DNA of 27,180 nt from Prevotella sp. (lineage in GTDB: Bacteria > Bacteroidota > Bacteroidia > Bacteroidales > Bacteroidaceae): assembly GCA_017541365.1 (NCBI GenBank), contig JAFXZF010000051.1:1-27180 (forward strand), given 5' to 3'. This document shows, piece by piece, positions 15,301-23,310 of this stretch (the stretch's first letter is position 1; each line of letters begins with the position of its first letter). The notes under the pieces were generated by a model, which worked only from the letters and a program-made list of their open reading frames with translations, was not told where the DNA came from and made no database searches. Position numbers and translations under genes: made by a program.

Positions 15301-16446
15301 ATGGAATATCAATATCACATTTTCGCCCCATATCGTGTGTGCCCATTGGGTGCGCATGTTGACCACCAGCACGGACTGGTCAGTGGTTTCGCCATCAATA
15401 AGGGTGTTGACCTGTGGTTTAATGTCAGGGATGACGCTCAGGTAAATCTCGTCAGCAAGTCCTTCGAGGGTGAGGTGCATATCGACCTGATGCGCCGTAC
15501 AGAGATACGTGAATACACCTGGGGCGACTATGCACGTGGCGCCAAGTACGCCCTGCGCAAGCGTTTCGAGTTGATACATGGCATCGACGGCATGTTGCAA
15601 GGTAGCCTGCCTGTTGGCGGACTGAGTTCGTCAGCCGCCGTCTTGATAGCATACGTCATGGCTTACGCTAAGGCTAACGGTATCAAGCTACAACCTTTCG
15701 AGGTGGTGCAGATAGCATCGGAGGCAGAACGTGAATATATAGGTCTCAACAATGGACTTCTCGACCAGAGCTGTATAGCCCTGAGCAAGAAGGACCACCT
15801 GCTGTTTCTCGACTGTGACAGCAACGACTACCGCCTTATCCCTAAGAATTCCGCTATGCCCGAATTTGAGATAGGCATTTTCTTCTCTGGTCTCACGCGC
15901 TCACTCGTCAATAGCGACTACAACCTGCGTGTGTATGAGTGTAAGACGGCGGCATGGAATATCCTTGCATATCAAAACCAGCCCCTCAAGACATTCGACA
16001 AAACATTCCTGCGTGATATTCCGAAAGATCAGTTTGAGAAGACTCGCGACATGATGCCGCTGCGCTTTGCCAAGCGTGCCGAGCATTTCTACTCAGAGTA
16101 TCGCAGAGTGCGTCAGGGTGTTACGGCATGGGAGAGTGGCAATCTGCAACTCTTTGGCAAACTGAGCTTCGACTCCTGCGAGTCGTCAATGAACAACTAC
16201 GAATGTGGTTCGCCAGAGCTCATCTCCATATACAAGATTATGCGCCAGCTCCCTGGTGTATATGGCGGTCGCTTCTCTGGGGCTGGTTTCAAGGGCGCCG
16301 TCATTGCCCTCGTTGACCCACAGCACAAGGAGGAGATAGAAAAGGCGCTCACAGAACAGTATCTTGCACAGTTCCCTGAGTACGAGCAGACCTTCAAAGT
16401 CTTCTGGGTGAAGCCCGATGAAGGGGCAAGGTTTGTGACCCCATAA
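15301..16446 (+). CDS. GHMP kinase, galacturonokinase/galactokinase-like
   Basis: A 381-residue sugar-1-kinase of the galactokinase superfamily. The substrate signature is APYRVCPLGAHVDHQHG (residues 9-25) instead of RVNLIGEHTDYN of true galactokinase. The ATP loop is PVGGLSSSAAV (104-114). The catalytic Asp is Asp155 in NGLLDQSC. Motif 3 is GVYGGRFSGAGFKG. Several blocks (PLGAHxDHQ, INKG, FEGEV, YARGAKYAL, YNLRVYEC, KRAEHFYSE, NNYECGSPEL) resemble, from memory, plant galacturonokinase more than GalK. I therefore favour galacturonate to galacturonate-1-phosphate, but galactose or another sugar remains possible. Neighbours are a nucleotidyltransferase before and a UDP-hexuronate 4-epimerase after, which fits a uronate activation role. 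It is cytoplasmic. Confidence 0.85.
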   Translation: MEYQYHIFAPYRVCPLGAHVDHQHGLVSGFAINKGVDLWFNVRDDAQVNLVSKSFEGEVHIDLMRRTEIREYTWGDYARGAKYALRKRFELIHGIDGMLQGSLPVGGLSSSAAVLIAYVMAYAKANGIKLQPFEVVQIASEAEREYIGLNNGLLDQSCIALSKKDHLLFLDCDSNDYRLIPKNSAMPEFEIGIFFSGLTRSLVNSDYNLRVYECKTAAWNILAYQNQPLKTFDKTFLRDIPKDQFEKTRDMMPLRFAKRAEHFYSEYRRVRQGVTAWESGNLQLFGKLSFDSCESSMNNYECGSPELISIYKIMRQLPGVYGGRFSGAGFKGAVIALVDPQHKEEIEKALTEQYLAQFPEYEQTFKVFWVKPDEGARFVTP

Positions 16447-16455
16447 ATCCCACTC

Positions 16456-16505
16456 GGAATATCAGAATACTCAGAATACTTTGGCAATCAGAAAAATCAG
16501 AAAGA
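16456..16505 (+). repeat. Degenerate tandem repeat, unit AATCAGAATAC
   Basis: Near-copies GGAATATCAGAATAC, TCAGAATAC, CAATCAGAAA and AATCAGAAA occupy the whole gap between the kinase and the epimerase, ending at the ATG of the latter. Confidence 0.65.
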
Positions 16506-17588
16506 ATGTTACAATACAACGTAAATCTTGAAGGCAAGTGCATCCTCGTGACGGGTGCTGCCGGCTTTATCGGTTCCAACCTTGTGAAGCGCATATTCAC
16601 AGACGTGAAGGACGTCAAGGTAATCGGCGTTGACAATATGAACGATTATTATGACGTAAACATAAAGAAAGAGCGCCTCGAGCAGATCAAGGTGCAGGTG
16701 AAGTCACTCAGTCATGCTGACGATGCCTTCGTCTTCATCGAGGGCAATATAGCTGACAAACCACTCATCGACAGCATCTTTGCCGACTACAAGCCTGCCG
16801 TAGTGGTAAACCTCGCAGCTCAGGCTGGCGTACGCTATTCCATCACCAATCCTGGTGCCTACATAGAGTCAAACCTCGTGGGATTTTACAACATCCTCGA
16901 GGCTTGCCGCAACAATGAGGTGGAGCACCTGGTATATGCGTCGTCATCATCAGTGTATGGCAGCAACAAGAAAGTACCATACTCCACAGAAGACAAGGTG
17001 GATAATCCCGTATCGCTCTATGCAGCCACCAAGAAGAGCAACGAACTCATGGCGCATGCCTATTCCAAACTATACAACATTCCCTCTACGGGTCTGAGGT
17101 TCTTCACCGTCTATGGTCCTGCCGGACGACCAGACATGGCTTACTTCGGATTTACCAACAAACTGCGTGAGGGCAAGACCATACAGATTTTCAACTACGG
17201 CAACTGCAAACGTGACTTCACCTTTGTCGATGACATCGTAGAGGGCGTAGTGCGCATCATGCAACACGCACCAGAGAAGCAGAACGGCGAGGATGGACTG
17301 CCTATACCACCTTATAAGGTGTACAACATCGGTAACAACTCGCCTGAGAACCTCCTCGACTTTGTCACCATACTGCAGGAGGAACTCATCGCTGCCAAGG
17401 TGCTACCTGCCGACTATGACTTTGAGGCACATAAGGAACTTGTGCCCATGCAGCCAGGTGATGTCCCAATCACATACGCTGACACCACACCGCTGGAGCA
17501 GGACTTCGGTTTCAAACCCGCCACACCCCTGCGCCAGGGACTTCGTGCCTTCGCCCAGTGGTATGCGGGGTACTACGGTACGCTTTAA
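16506..17588 (+). CDS. UDP-glucuronate 4-epimerase-like (CapI/GAE type)
   Basis: A 360-residue extended SDR enzyme. The Rossmann motif GAAGFIGS is at 17-24 and the GAE-type signature GVDNMNDYYDVNIKKERL at 41-58. SSSSVYG is at 146-152, with catalytic Tyr172 and Lys176 in SLYAATKKSNELMAH. TGLRFFTVYGPAGRPDMA and KRDFTFVDDIVEGV are hallmarks of the CapI/WbpP-like UDP-hexuronate epimerases, as is the C-terminal block VYNIGNNSPENLLDFV. The enzyme should interconvert UDP-GlcA and UDP-GalA for capsule or LPS. It follows the galacturonokinase-like gene by 59 bases, making a UDP-uronate module with the nucleotidyltransferase. It is cytoplasmic and NAD-dependent. Exact substrate is from family knowledge only. 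Confidence 0.9.
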   Translation: MLQYNVNLEGKCILVTGAAGFIGSNLVKRIFTDVKDVKVIGVDNMNDYYDVNIKKERLEQIKVQVKSLSHADDAFVFIEGNIADKPLIDSIFADYKPAVVVNLAAQAGVRYSITNPGAYIESNLVGFYNILEACRNNEVEHLVYASSSSVYGSNKKVPYSTEDKVDNPVSLYAATKKSNELMAHAYSKLYNIPSTGLRFFTVYGPAGRPDMAYFGFTNKLREGKTIQIFNYGNCKRDFTFVDDIVEGVVRIMQHAPEKQNGEDGLPIPPYKVYNIGNNSPENLLDFVTILQEELIAAKVLPADYDFEAHKELVPMQPGDVPITYADTTPLEQDFGFKPATPLRQGLRAFAQWYAGYYGTL

Positions 17589-17636
17589 TTATCAACTATC
17601 AACTATCTGGGGAAACCCCTCCGTTTCTTACTTTTG
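17586..17636 (+). promoter_or_regulatory. Repeat, small hairpin and possible nagB promoter
   Basis: After the epimerase stop come TATCAACTATCAACTATC words (about 17590-17607) and a tiny GGGG/CCCC hairpin (17609-17612 with 17616-17619). TACTTTTG at 17629-17636 fits the -7 consensus TAnnTTTG and is 45 bases from the nagB ATG. No good -33 element is seen. Confidence 0.5.
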
Positions 17637-17681
17637 GTAGCAGGTCCTCAGAACTAATCTCTAACTAATAACATAAAAAGT

Positions 17682-18473
17682 ATGCGAGTAATTATCGAAC
17701 CGACCTACGACGCCCTGTCAAAATGGGCTGCAAACTACGTAGCAAACCGTATCAAGGAGGCAAACCCAACGCCTGAGAAGCCCTTCAAGTTGGGCTGTCC
17801 TACTGGTTCTTCACCTCTCGGACTCTACCGTGAGCTCATCAAGAAGTGCCAGGCAGGTGAAATATCCTTCCAGAATGTCATCACATTCAACATGGATGAG
17901 TATGTGAAGCTTCCAGAGGAACATCCAGAGTCTTATCATTCCTTTATGTGGAATAATTTCTTCAACCACATCGATATCAAGAAGGAGAACGTGCATATCC
18001 TCAACGGTAATGCCGAGGACCTCGTCAAGGAGTGTGAGGAATATGAGAAAGCTATTGAGGCAGCAGGCGGCATCGACCTCTTTATGGGCGGTGTAGGTCC
18101 TGATGGTCACCTGGCGTTCAATGAGCCTGGCTCATCACTTGCCAGCAAGACACGTATCAAGACTCTTACCACTGACACTATACATGCCAACAGCCGTTTC
18201 TTCGAGGGCAACCTCGACCTCGTGCCAAAGCAGGCTCTCACCGTCGGCATCGGCACAGTGATGGCTGCAAAGGAGGTGCTCCTCGTATGCAGTGGCCACA
18301 ACAAGGCACGTGCCCTCAAGCACTGCATTGACGGATACATATCACACAAGTGGACATCGTCCATGCTCCAGATGCACCCACATGCTATCGTGGTGTGTGA
18401 CGAGGCTGCATGTGATGAACTCACCGTGGGCACTTACAAGTACTATCTCGATAAGGAACGTGGTAACTTGTAG
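17682..18473 (+). CDS. nagB: Glucosamine-6-phosphate deaminase
   Basis: Converts glucosamine-6-phosphate to fructose-6-phosphate and ammonia; hexameric and cytoplasmic. The 263-residue length matches E. coli NagB (266). Active-site residues fall at the same numbers: Asp72 in FNMDEY, and Asp141, His143 and Glu148 in GPDGHLAFNEPGSSL. The phosphate loop GCPTGSSPLGLY and the FEGNLDLVPKQALTVGIGT block are also present. The gene probably has its own promoter and ends at a strong bidirectional terminator shared with alaS. It links amino-sugar catabolism to the sugar-nucleotide genes upstream, though it need not be part of that operon. Confidence 0.97.
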   Translation: MRVIIEPTYDALSKWAANYVANRIKEANPTPEKPFKLGCPTGSSPLGLYRELIKKCQAGEISFQNVITFNMDEYVKLPEEHPESYHSFMWNNFFNHIDIKKENVHILNGNAEDLVKECEEYEKAIEAAGGIDLFMGGVGPDGHLAFNEPGSSLASKTRIKTLTTDTIHANSRFFEGNLDLVPKQALTVGIGTVMAAKEVLLVCSGHNKARALKHCIDGYISHKWTSSMLQMHPHAIVVCDEAACDELTVGTYKYYLDKERGNL

Positions 18474-18510
18474 AGTATAAAGAATAAAGTATAAAGTATA
18501 AGGTATAAAG
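18474..18510 (+). repeat. Tandem repeat, unit AGTATAAA
   Basis: About four near-copies of AGTATAAAG/AGAATAAAG/AGGTATAAAG directly follow the nagB stop codon and lead into the terminator. Confidence 0.75.
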
Positions 18511-18511
18511 A

Positions 18512-18535
18512 AAGGGCACTCAATTGAGTGCCCTT
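18512..18535. terminator. Bidirectional terminator between nagB and alaS
   Basis: AAGGGCACTC (18512-18521) pairs perfectly with GAGTGCCCTT (18526-18535) around AATT. It is T-rich on one side (ATTTATTTTA) and A-rich on the other, so it can stop both the nagB (plus) and alaS (minus) transcripts, which converge here. Confidence 0.88.
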
Positions 18536-18542
18536 ATTTATT

Positions 18543-21158
18543 TTATGCCGTTGCCAGTTCTACGACCTTATCCACAGCGGCTTTCAGTCCGTCATGGTTC
18601 TTGCCGCCGGCAGTAGCGAAGTGAGGCTGTCCGCCTCCGCCGCCCTGTATCAGTTTGCCAGCCTCGCGAACCATCTGTCCGGCATTCTTGCCCTCTTTCA
18701 CGAGGTCGTCAGACAGTGCCACAGTGAGGTTTGGTTTGCCGCCCTGGGCACAACCTATAGCTACTACCAATTTCTCGGTGAACTGTGCACGCAGTTGGAA
18801 TGCCATATCCTTGGCATTTTGCGCATCGATGGGCAGTACGCCTGCCATAACCTTTACGCCGTTCACGTCCTTGGCGTTCTTTATCAGTTCGTCCTTATAC
18901 TGTCCAGCCTTCTGCGCCTTAAACTCATCCACCTGTGCCTGCAGTTCCTTATTCTCGGCTATTGCCTTCTCGATGGTCTGCATCAGGTTTGGTGCGTTGT
19001 TGAACAGTGCTTTGAGGTCGTTGATGAGGTCCTGCATCTTGTCGAGCATCTCGTCAACCTTAGCACCAGTGATAGCCTCTATGCGGCGCACACCTGCAGC
19101 TATCGAACTCTCCGATACAATGCGCACCATGCCTATCTGGCCTGTTGCCTTGGCATGACAGCCACCGCAAAACTCCACAGAGTTGCCAAACTTCACCACG
19201 CGTACCTTGTCGCCATATTTCTCACCAAAGAGAGCTATGGCGCCCAGTTGCTTCGCCTCCTCTATCGGAGTATCACGAAATTCCTGCAGAGGTATGTTCT
19301 GGCGTATGCGGTCGTTAACTATATGTTCCACCTCTCTTATCTGTTCAGGTGTCACCTTTTCGAAGTGTGAGAAGTCGAAGCGCAATCCCTCGGCTGTCAC
19401 CAGTGAACCCTTCTGCTCCACGTGGTCGCCCAGCACCTCGCGCAGTGCCTCGTCTATCAGGTGCGTACAGGTGTGGTTGCTCTCTATGGCAGCACGGCGG
19501 TCAGTATCCACGCACGCCATAAACTCGGCATCCACATTCTCAGGAATCCTGTCCACGATGTGTATTGCCACACCATTTTCCTTCTTTGTGTCGAGCACCT
19601 TTATCTCTTCGTTTTCTGATACGAGTACGCCAGTGTCGCCTACCTCGCCACCCATCTCGCCGTAGAACGGTGTCTGGTCGAGTATCATCTCATACGCAGT
19701 GCCTTTCTTCTGCTTCACCTCGCGGTATTTCACGATGTGGCAAGGGTATTCCGTGTAGTCGTAGCCCACGAAAGTACTCTCCGCCTCGGAGAGCACTTGC
19801 CAGTCTCCCAGCTTCACCTCAGCGGCATTGCGGGCACGGTTTTTCTGTTGCTCCATGCACTTGTTGAAACCATTCTCGTCGAGTGTCATGCCCTGTTCGC
19901 GGCATATCAGTTCGGTGAGGTCGAGAGGGAAGCCAAAGGTGTCGAACAATGTGAACGCCTTGTCGCCGGCTATCTCCGTCTTGCCATTCGCCTTTGTCTC
20001 GTTGATTACCTCCTGCAGCATCACGATACCCTTCTCCAAAGTACGCAGGAAAGAGCTCTCTTCCTCCTGCATCACCTTCATGATGAGTTTCTGCTGAGCT
20101 GGCAGTTCGGGGAAGGCGTCGCCCATCTCTGCCACCAGCGTAGGCACCAGTTTGTAGATAAATGCTTCCTTCTGTCCGAGGAAGGTGTAGCCGTATCTCA
20201 CTGCACGGCGCAGTATGCGGCGTATCACGTAGCCCGCTTTGGCATTTGATGGCAACTGTCCGTCGGCTATGGCAAACGCTATAGCTCTGAGGTGGTCAAC
20301 TATGACGCGCAGTGCGATATCCTTTTTCTCATCGTCGCCGTACTTACAGCCAGCCATATCGGCCATTACCTTGATGAGGGGCTGGAATACGTCGGTATCG
20401 TAGTTTGATGTCTTGCCCTGCAGCGTGCGCACCAGTCGCTCGAAGCCCATACCCGTGTCGATAACCTTGGCAGGCAGACCCTCCAGTGAGCCGTCAGCCT
20501 TGCGGTTGAATTGCATGAACACCAGGTTCCATATTTCTATCACCTGTGGATGATCCTTGTTGACAAGGTCTTTGCCAGGCACTTTTGCCTTTTCCTCTGC
20601 CGAACGTGAATCCACGTGCAACTCCGAGCATGGACCGCAAGGACCTGTGTCGCCCATCTCCCAGAAGTTGTCGTGCTTGTTGCCGTTTATAATATGGTCT
20701 TTGGGCAGGAACTTTTCCCATATCGCTGCTGCCTCGTCGTCGCGAGCCAGTCCCTCGTCAGGTGCTCCCTCAAATACGGTGGCATAGAGGTCCTTTGGGT
20801 CTATCTTGAGCACATCAACGATGTACTCCCACGCCCATGATATCGCCTCCTTTTTGAAGTAGTCGCCAAACGACCAGTTGCCCAGTATCTCAAACATGGT
20901 GTGGTGGTACGTGTCATGTCCCACCTCCTCCAGGTCGTTGTGCTTGCCCGATACACGCAGGCACTTCTGCGTGTCAGCCTGTCGGCGGCACTTTGGAGTG
21001 GCATTGCCCAGTATGATGTCCTTAAACTGGTTCATACCAGCGTTGGTAAACATCAGTGTAGGGTCATCCTTCACTACCATAGGTGCAGAAGGCACTATCA
21101 AGTGCTCCTTGCTCTCAAAGAATCTCTTGAACGATTCGCGTATTTCTTTTGCTGTCAT
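18543..21158 (-). CDS. alaS: Alanyl-tRNA synthetase
   Basis: Class II synthetase of 871 residues from ATG 21158 ([19 protein letters not shown]). An ATG at 21179 would add seven residues, but it sits in the predicted -7 box. Seen in order: [15 protein letters not shown], the motif 2 region [21 protein letters not shown], the tRNA-recognition and motif 3 region with GMGFERLV, the editing domain with zinc ligands [11 protein letters not shown] (near 557-567) and [13 protein letters not shown] (near 662), and the C-terminal DHH-associated C-Ala domain with the Gly-rich [14 protein letters not shown]. Length and motifs are complete. It is divergent from the Dpm1-like gene and convergent with nagB. 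Confidence 0.98.
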   Translation of the reverse strand: MTAKEIRESFKRFFESKEHLIVPSAPMVVKDDPTLMFTNAGMNQFKDIILGNATPKCRRQADTQKCLRVSGKHNDLEEVGHDTYHHTMFEILGNWSFGDYFKKEAISWAWEYIVDVLKIDPKDLYATVFEGAPDEGLARDDEAAAIWEKFLPKDHIINGNKHDNFWEMGDTGPCGPCSELHVDSRSAEEKAKVPGKDLVNKDHPQVIEIWNLVFMQFNRKADGSLEGLPAKVIDTGMGFERLVRTLQGKTSNYDTDVFQPLIKVMADMAGCKYGDDEKKDIALRVIVDHLRAIAFAIADGQLPSNAKAGYVIRRILRRAVRYGYTFLGQKEAFIYKLVPTLVAEMGDAFPELPAQQKLIMKVMQEEESSFLRTLEKGIVMLQEVINETKANGKTEIAGDKAFTLFDTFGFPLDLTELICREQGMTLDENGFNKCMEQQKNRARNAAEVKLGDWQVLSEAESTFVGYDYTEYPCHIVKYREVKQKKGTAYEMILDQTPFYGEMGGEVGDTGVLVSENEEIKVLDTKKENGVAIHIVDRIPENVDAEFMACVDTDRRAAIESNHTCTHLIDEALREVLGDHVEQKGSLVTAEGLRFDFSHFEKVTPEQIREVEHIVNDRIRQNIPLQEFRDTPIEEAKQLGAIALFGEKYGDKVRVVKFGNSVEFCGGCHAKATGQIGMVRIVSESSIAAGVRRIEAITGAKVDEMLDKMQDLINDLKALFNNAPNLMQTIEKAIAENKELQAQVDEFKAQKAGQYKDELIKNAKDVNGVKVMAGVLPIDAQNAKDMAFQLRAQFTEKLVVAIGCAQGGKPNLTVALSDDLVKEGKNAGQMVREAGKLIQGGGGGQPHFATAGGKNHDGLKAAVDKVVELATA

Positions 21159-21176
21159 AATTTCGGAATTTTCGTG

Positions 21177-21184
21177 CAAAATTA
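21177..21184 (-). promoter_or_regulatory. alaS -7 box (TAATTTTG)
   Basis: On the minus strand this reads TAATTTTG, a match to TAnnTTTG, 18 bases upstream of the chosen alaS start. The transcript would therefore have a very short leader. Confidence 0.55.
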
Positions 21185-21224
21185 ATAAATTAATTTCATT
21201 TAACCATAAAAAACGTCCTTTTTC

Positions 21225-21255
21225 TTGTTCACGTAATGGAATTTGCGTAATTTTG
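21225..21255 (+). promoter_or_regulatory. Promoter of the Dpm1-like gene
   Basis: TTG at 21225-21227 and TAATTTTG at 21248-21255 are 20 bases apart, matching the Bacteroidetes promoter. It diverges from the alaS promoter, with about 85 bases between the gene's ATG and the box. Confidence 0.6.
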
Positions 21256-21276
21256 CGCTTGTAAACAGAAAATAAA

Positions 21277-21322
21277 CTTGAACCAGCGAAGCGACTTGAA
21301 CAGTGCTTTAGCTCTCTTGAAC
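21277..21322 (+). repeat. Modular repeat: CTTGAAC words alternating with mini-hairpins
   Basis: CTTGAAC occurs at 21277-21283, 21295-21301 and 21316-21322. The intervals contain AGCGAAGCG and TGCTTTAGCT, the same short hairpin words that separate TCGTAG units at 12675-12730. It lies in the 5' leader of the Dpm1-like gene. Confidence 0.7.
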
Positions 21323-21340
21323 TTTTGACCCTTTTAACTC

Positions 21341-22081
21341 ATGTCCGACAGTATTATAATCATCCCGACATACAACGAGAAGGAGAACATAGAGAAAATC
21401 ATCCGTGCCATCTTCGCCCTCCCCAAGGCGTTTGACATCCTCGTCATCGATGACGGCAGCCCCGACGGCACGGCAGAGATAGTGAAAAGGATGCAGGGGG
21501 AATTAGAGGGCCTTTTCTTGTTGGAGCGTTCAGGCAAACTTGGTCTTGGTACTGCCTATATCATGGGCTTCAAGTGGGCACTGGAGAGAGACTATCAGTA
21601 CATCTTCGAGATGGATGCCGACTTCTCCCACGACCCCAAGGACCTGCCACGCCTCTACAGCGCCTGTGCCGACGAGGGTTATGACCTCGCCATCGGTTCA
21701 CGCTATGTCAGTGGCGTCAACGTGGTCAACTGGCCTATCGGCAGGGTGCTCATGTCATATTTCGCATCAAAATACGTCAAACTCGTCACAGGCTTCAATA
21801 TTCATGATACTACGGCAGGTTTTAAGTGCTACCGTCGCCGTGTGCTTGAAACTATCGAACTCGACAAGATACGTTTCAAGGGCTACGCCTTCCAGATAGA
21901 GATGAAATACACTGCCTACAAGATAGGCTTCAAGATTAAGGAGGTGCCCGTCATCTTCGTCAATAGGGTAGAGGGTACCAGCAAGATGTCTGGTGGCATC
22001 TTCGGCGAGGCATTCTTCGGCGTCATGCGCCTCCGCCTCGATGGCTGGTTCCGCCAGTACCCCAGGTTGCCGATTGTTTAA
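21341..22081 (+). CDS. Polyprenol monophosphomannose synthase-like GT2 (Dpm1 type)
   Basis: A 246-residue family 2 glycosyltransferase that moves a sugar from a nucleotide sugar to a polyprenyl phosphate at the cytoplasmic membrane face. Seen: IIPTYNEKENIEKI (8-21), VIDDGSPDGT (35-44), the RSGKLGLGTAYIMGFKWAL block, the DXD motif MDADFSHDP (91-99), SRYVSG, HDTTAGFKCYRR, and the C-terminal VPVIFVNRVEGTSKMSGG. This is the length and motif set of the single-domain Dpm1/Ppm1 group, without C-terminal membrane helices. The lipid-linked sugar could feed protein O-glycosylation or lipid modification; mannose is the family default, not shown here. The Nudix gene follows after eight bases, so the two share an mRNA. 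Confidence 0.93.
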   Translation: MSDSIIIIPTYNEKENIEKIIRAIFALPKAFDILVIDDGSPDGTAEIVKRMQGELEGLFLLERSGKLGLGTAYIMGFKWALERDYQYIFEMDADFSHDPKDLPRLYSACADEGYDLAIGSRYVSGVNVVNWPIGRVLMSYFASKYVKLVTGFNIHDTTAGFKCYRRRVLETIELDKIRFKGYAFQIEMKYTAYKIGFKIKEVPVIFVNRVEGTSKMSGGIFGEAFFGVMRLRLDGWFRQYPRLPIV

Positions 22082-22089
22082 TACATATT

Positions 22090-22623
22090 ATGGACAACAA
22101 GGATGAGATATTCCCCATTGTTGACGAAGGCGGAACGGTATTAGGTTCTGCCACGAGAGGTGAGTGTCATGGCGGTAGCATGTTGCTTCACCCCGTGGTG
22201 CACCTCCATGTCTTCAACAGCAGGGGAGAGATATACCTGCAGCGACGCCCCGCTTGGAAGGATATACAACCAGGGAAATGGGACACCGCCGTGGGTGGCC
22301 ACATAGACTATGGCGAAACGCCCGAGGAGGCTCTCATGCGTGAGGTACGTGAAGAACTAGGCATAGAGGCTTTCACTCCCGAAGTTGTTGACAAGTATGT
22401 TTTTGAGAGCCAGCGTGAGAGGGAGTTGGTGTATGTTCACCGTACCACCTACGATGGAGAGATACACCCTTCCACCGACGAACTTGACGGCGGGCGCTTC
22501 TGGACTATGTCCGAAGTGCGTGACGCAATGGGCAAGGGTGTGCTGACCCCCAATTTTGAAAGTGAATTCAGCCGCTGTTTTGGTGATATGTCAGTTTTTT
22601 GCCCCTGTCACTTTACACTTTGA
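22090..22623 (+). CDS. Nudix hydrolase, IPP-isomerase-like branch
   Basis: A 177-residue Nudix protein. The Nudix box runs from Gly70 to Ile92 (GHIDYGETPEEALMREVREELGI), with all the expected Glu and Arg residues. The flanking N-terminal part (EIFPIVDEGGTVLGSATRGECH) and VHLHVFNSRGEIYLQRRPAWKDIQPGKWD match the branch that includes Idi type 1 and YfcD-like enzymes. The substrate is not predictable; a pyrophosphate-linked nucleotide or metabolite is likely. It is cytoplasmic. The C-terminal tail after LTPNFESEFSRCF is short and ends in a Phe/Cys-rich stretch. It is co-transcribed with the Dpm1-like gene. Confidence 0.9.
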   Translation: MDNKDEIFPIVDEGGTVLGSATRGECHGGSMLLHPVVHLHVFNSRGEIYLQRRPAWKDIQPGKWDTAVGGHIDYGETPEEALMREVREELGIEAFTPEVVDKYVFESQRERELVYVHRTTYDGEIHPSTDELDGGRFWTMSEVRDAMGKGVLTPNFESEFSRCFGDMSVFCPCHFTL

Positions 22624-22866
22624 AAGCATATTTTTAAGCACCTTAAAGGATATCTTTTGGGGGGCATAAAGTTGCCCTTTTAGCACCTTAAAGTTATCCT
22701 TTTCCAAGATAACCCATTATTTAACATCGGTTAAGATTTAGTGTCACGAAAACTCTGAAATAATGAGCAAAGTGTCAGAATCTGACCTGCCGGGCAAAAT
22801 CTATGCAAAACAAGATAAATTTCGCCCGAAAAGTTCGTATGTTATATAATTGCCATCACTAAGATA
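22624..22866. repeat. Intergenic region with paired AGCACCTTAAAG repeats
   Basis: Between the convergent Nudix and tautomerase genes, AGCACCTTAAAG occurs at 22637-22648 and again at 22682-22693. Each copy is followed by a TATCTTTT/TATCCTTTT stretch. GTTATC (22693-22698) pairs with GATAAC (22708-22713) to form a small hairpin, which could act in termination. The rest of the region (22720-22866) shows nothing clear. Confidence 0.5.
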
Positions 22867-23106
22867 TTAAGATAAGGTGTCATATTTCTTCTTGCCGTTG
22901 AGTATGAGCATTTTGTCGGCATTGGGAATGATTTCGGTATTTTCTACTTTCTCTACCCAATCCTCAGGGGATATTTCCTCAATAGAGATGCTGATGGCTT
23001 CAGGAACGCATCCCCAGTTATCCACGAAGGCTTTGTTGATAGCCTCTACTACTTTCTCTTTTGTTGCTTGATCCTTTGGATAAGCCTTAATTCTGATGTA
23101 TGGCAT
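22867..23106 (-). CDS. 4-oxalocrotonate tautomerase family enzyme
   Basis: A small protein of 79 residues from ATG 23106: MPYIRIKAYPKDQATKEKVV. The catalytic Pro becomes N-terminal after removal of Met, the defining feature of the tautomerase superfamily. SISIEEISPEDWVEKV matches the second half of the beta-alpha-beta unit. The frame stays open to 23187, but the longer version has no Pro1 and overlaps the predicted -7 box at 23154-23161, so I reject it. The substrate is unknown. It is divergent from the exported nitroreductase gene and shares the duplicated promoter region 23143-23277. Confidence 0.9.
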   Translation of the reverse strand: MPYIRIKAYPKDQATKEKVVEAINKAFVDNWGCVPEAISISIEEISPEDWVEKVENTEIIPNADKMLILNGKKKYDTLS

Positions 23107-23153
23107 AATTCTGTTTTGTATTAATATTGTTAACATATACCATGTTCTAAATG

Positions 23154-23161
23154 CAAAGTTA
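23154..23161 (-). promoter_or_regulatory. Tautomerase -7 box (TAACTTTG)
   Basis: Exact consensus on the minus strand, 48 bases upstream of the ATG at 23106. The palindrome ACGAAAAATTCGT starts at its upstream edge, where a regulator could block the promoter. Confidence 0.65.
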
Positions 23162-23267
23162 CGAAAAATTCGTGTAAGCGAACACAAAGTGGAAGCTTTT
23201 TATTTTGTTGAGCGTAATATTTTATGTATTAAATGAGCAAAATGCAAAATAAATAAAAAGAAATTAG

Positions 23268-23275
23268 TATCTTTG
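23268..23275 (+). promoter_or_regulatory. Nitroreductase -7 box (TATCTTTG)
   Basis: Exact consensus on the plus strand, 35 bases upstream of the ATG at 23311. The -33 position is AT-rich without TTTG. Confidence 0.65.
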
Positions 23276-23310
23276 CAAAAAACTATAATAAAATCATAAT
23301 CACCTCGGAA

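Larger units (their letters stand above)
23143..23277. repeat. Divergent promoter region, copy A of a 135-bp duplication
   Basis: About 92 percent identical by eye to 25111-25246 (135 against 136 bases, one indel and about 11 substitutions). It carries a minus-strand -7 box TAACTTTG (23161 down to 23154) for the tautomerase gene and a plus-strand -7 box TATCTTTG (23268-23275) for the nitroreductase gene. Between them are a palindrome ACGAAAAATTCGT (23161-23173) and CACAAAGTG (23182-23190). Confidence 0.9.

Noticed and set aside
17609..17619. GGGG-AAA-CCCC as a terminator for the polysaccharide operon
   Set aside because: The stem has only four base pairs and no T run; too weak to call.
2856..18510. 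Tandem repeats as CRISPR arrays
   Set aside because: Units are 7-11 bases, imperfect and without unique spacers of constant length, and no cas genes are present.
18528..20249. Long plus-strand ORFs opposite alaS (for example 18528-19370 and 19737-20249)
   Set aside because: They are antisense shadows of alaS, with low-complexity or Ser/Leu/His-rich products and no recognisable domain.
23107..23187. Longer tautomerase start
   Set aside because: It would bury the catalytic N-terminal proline, and it runs through the -7 box of the duplicated promoter region.
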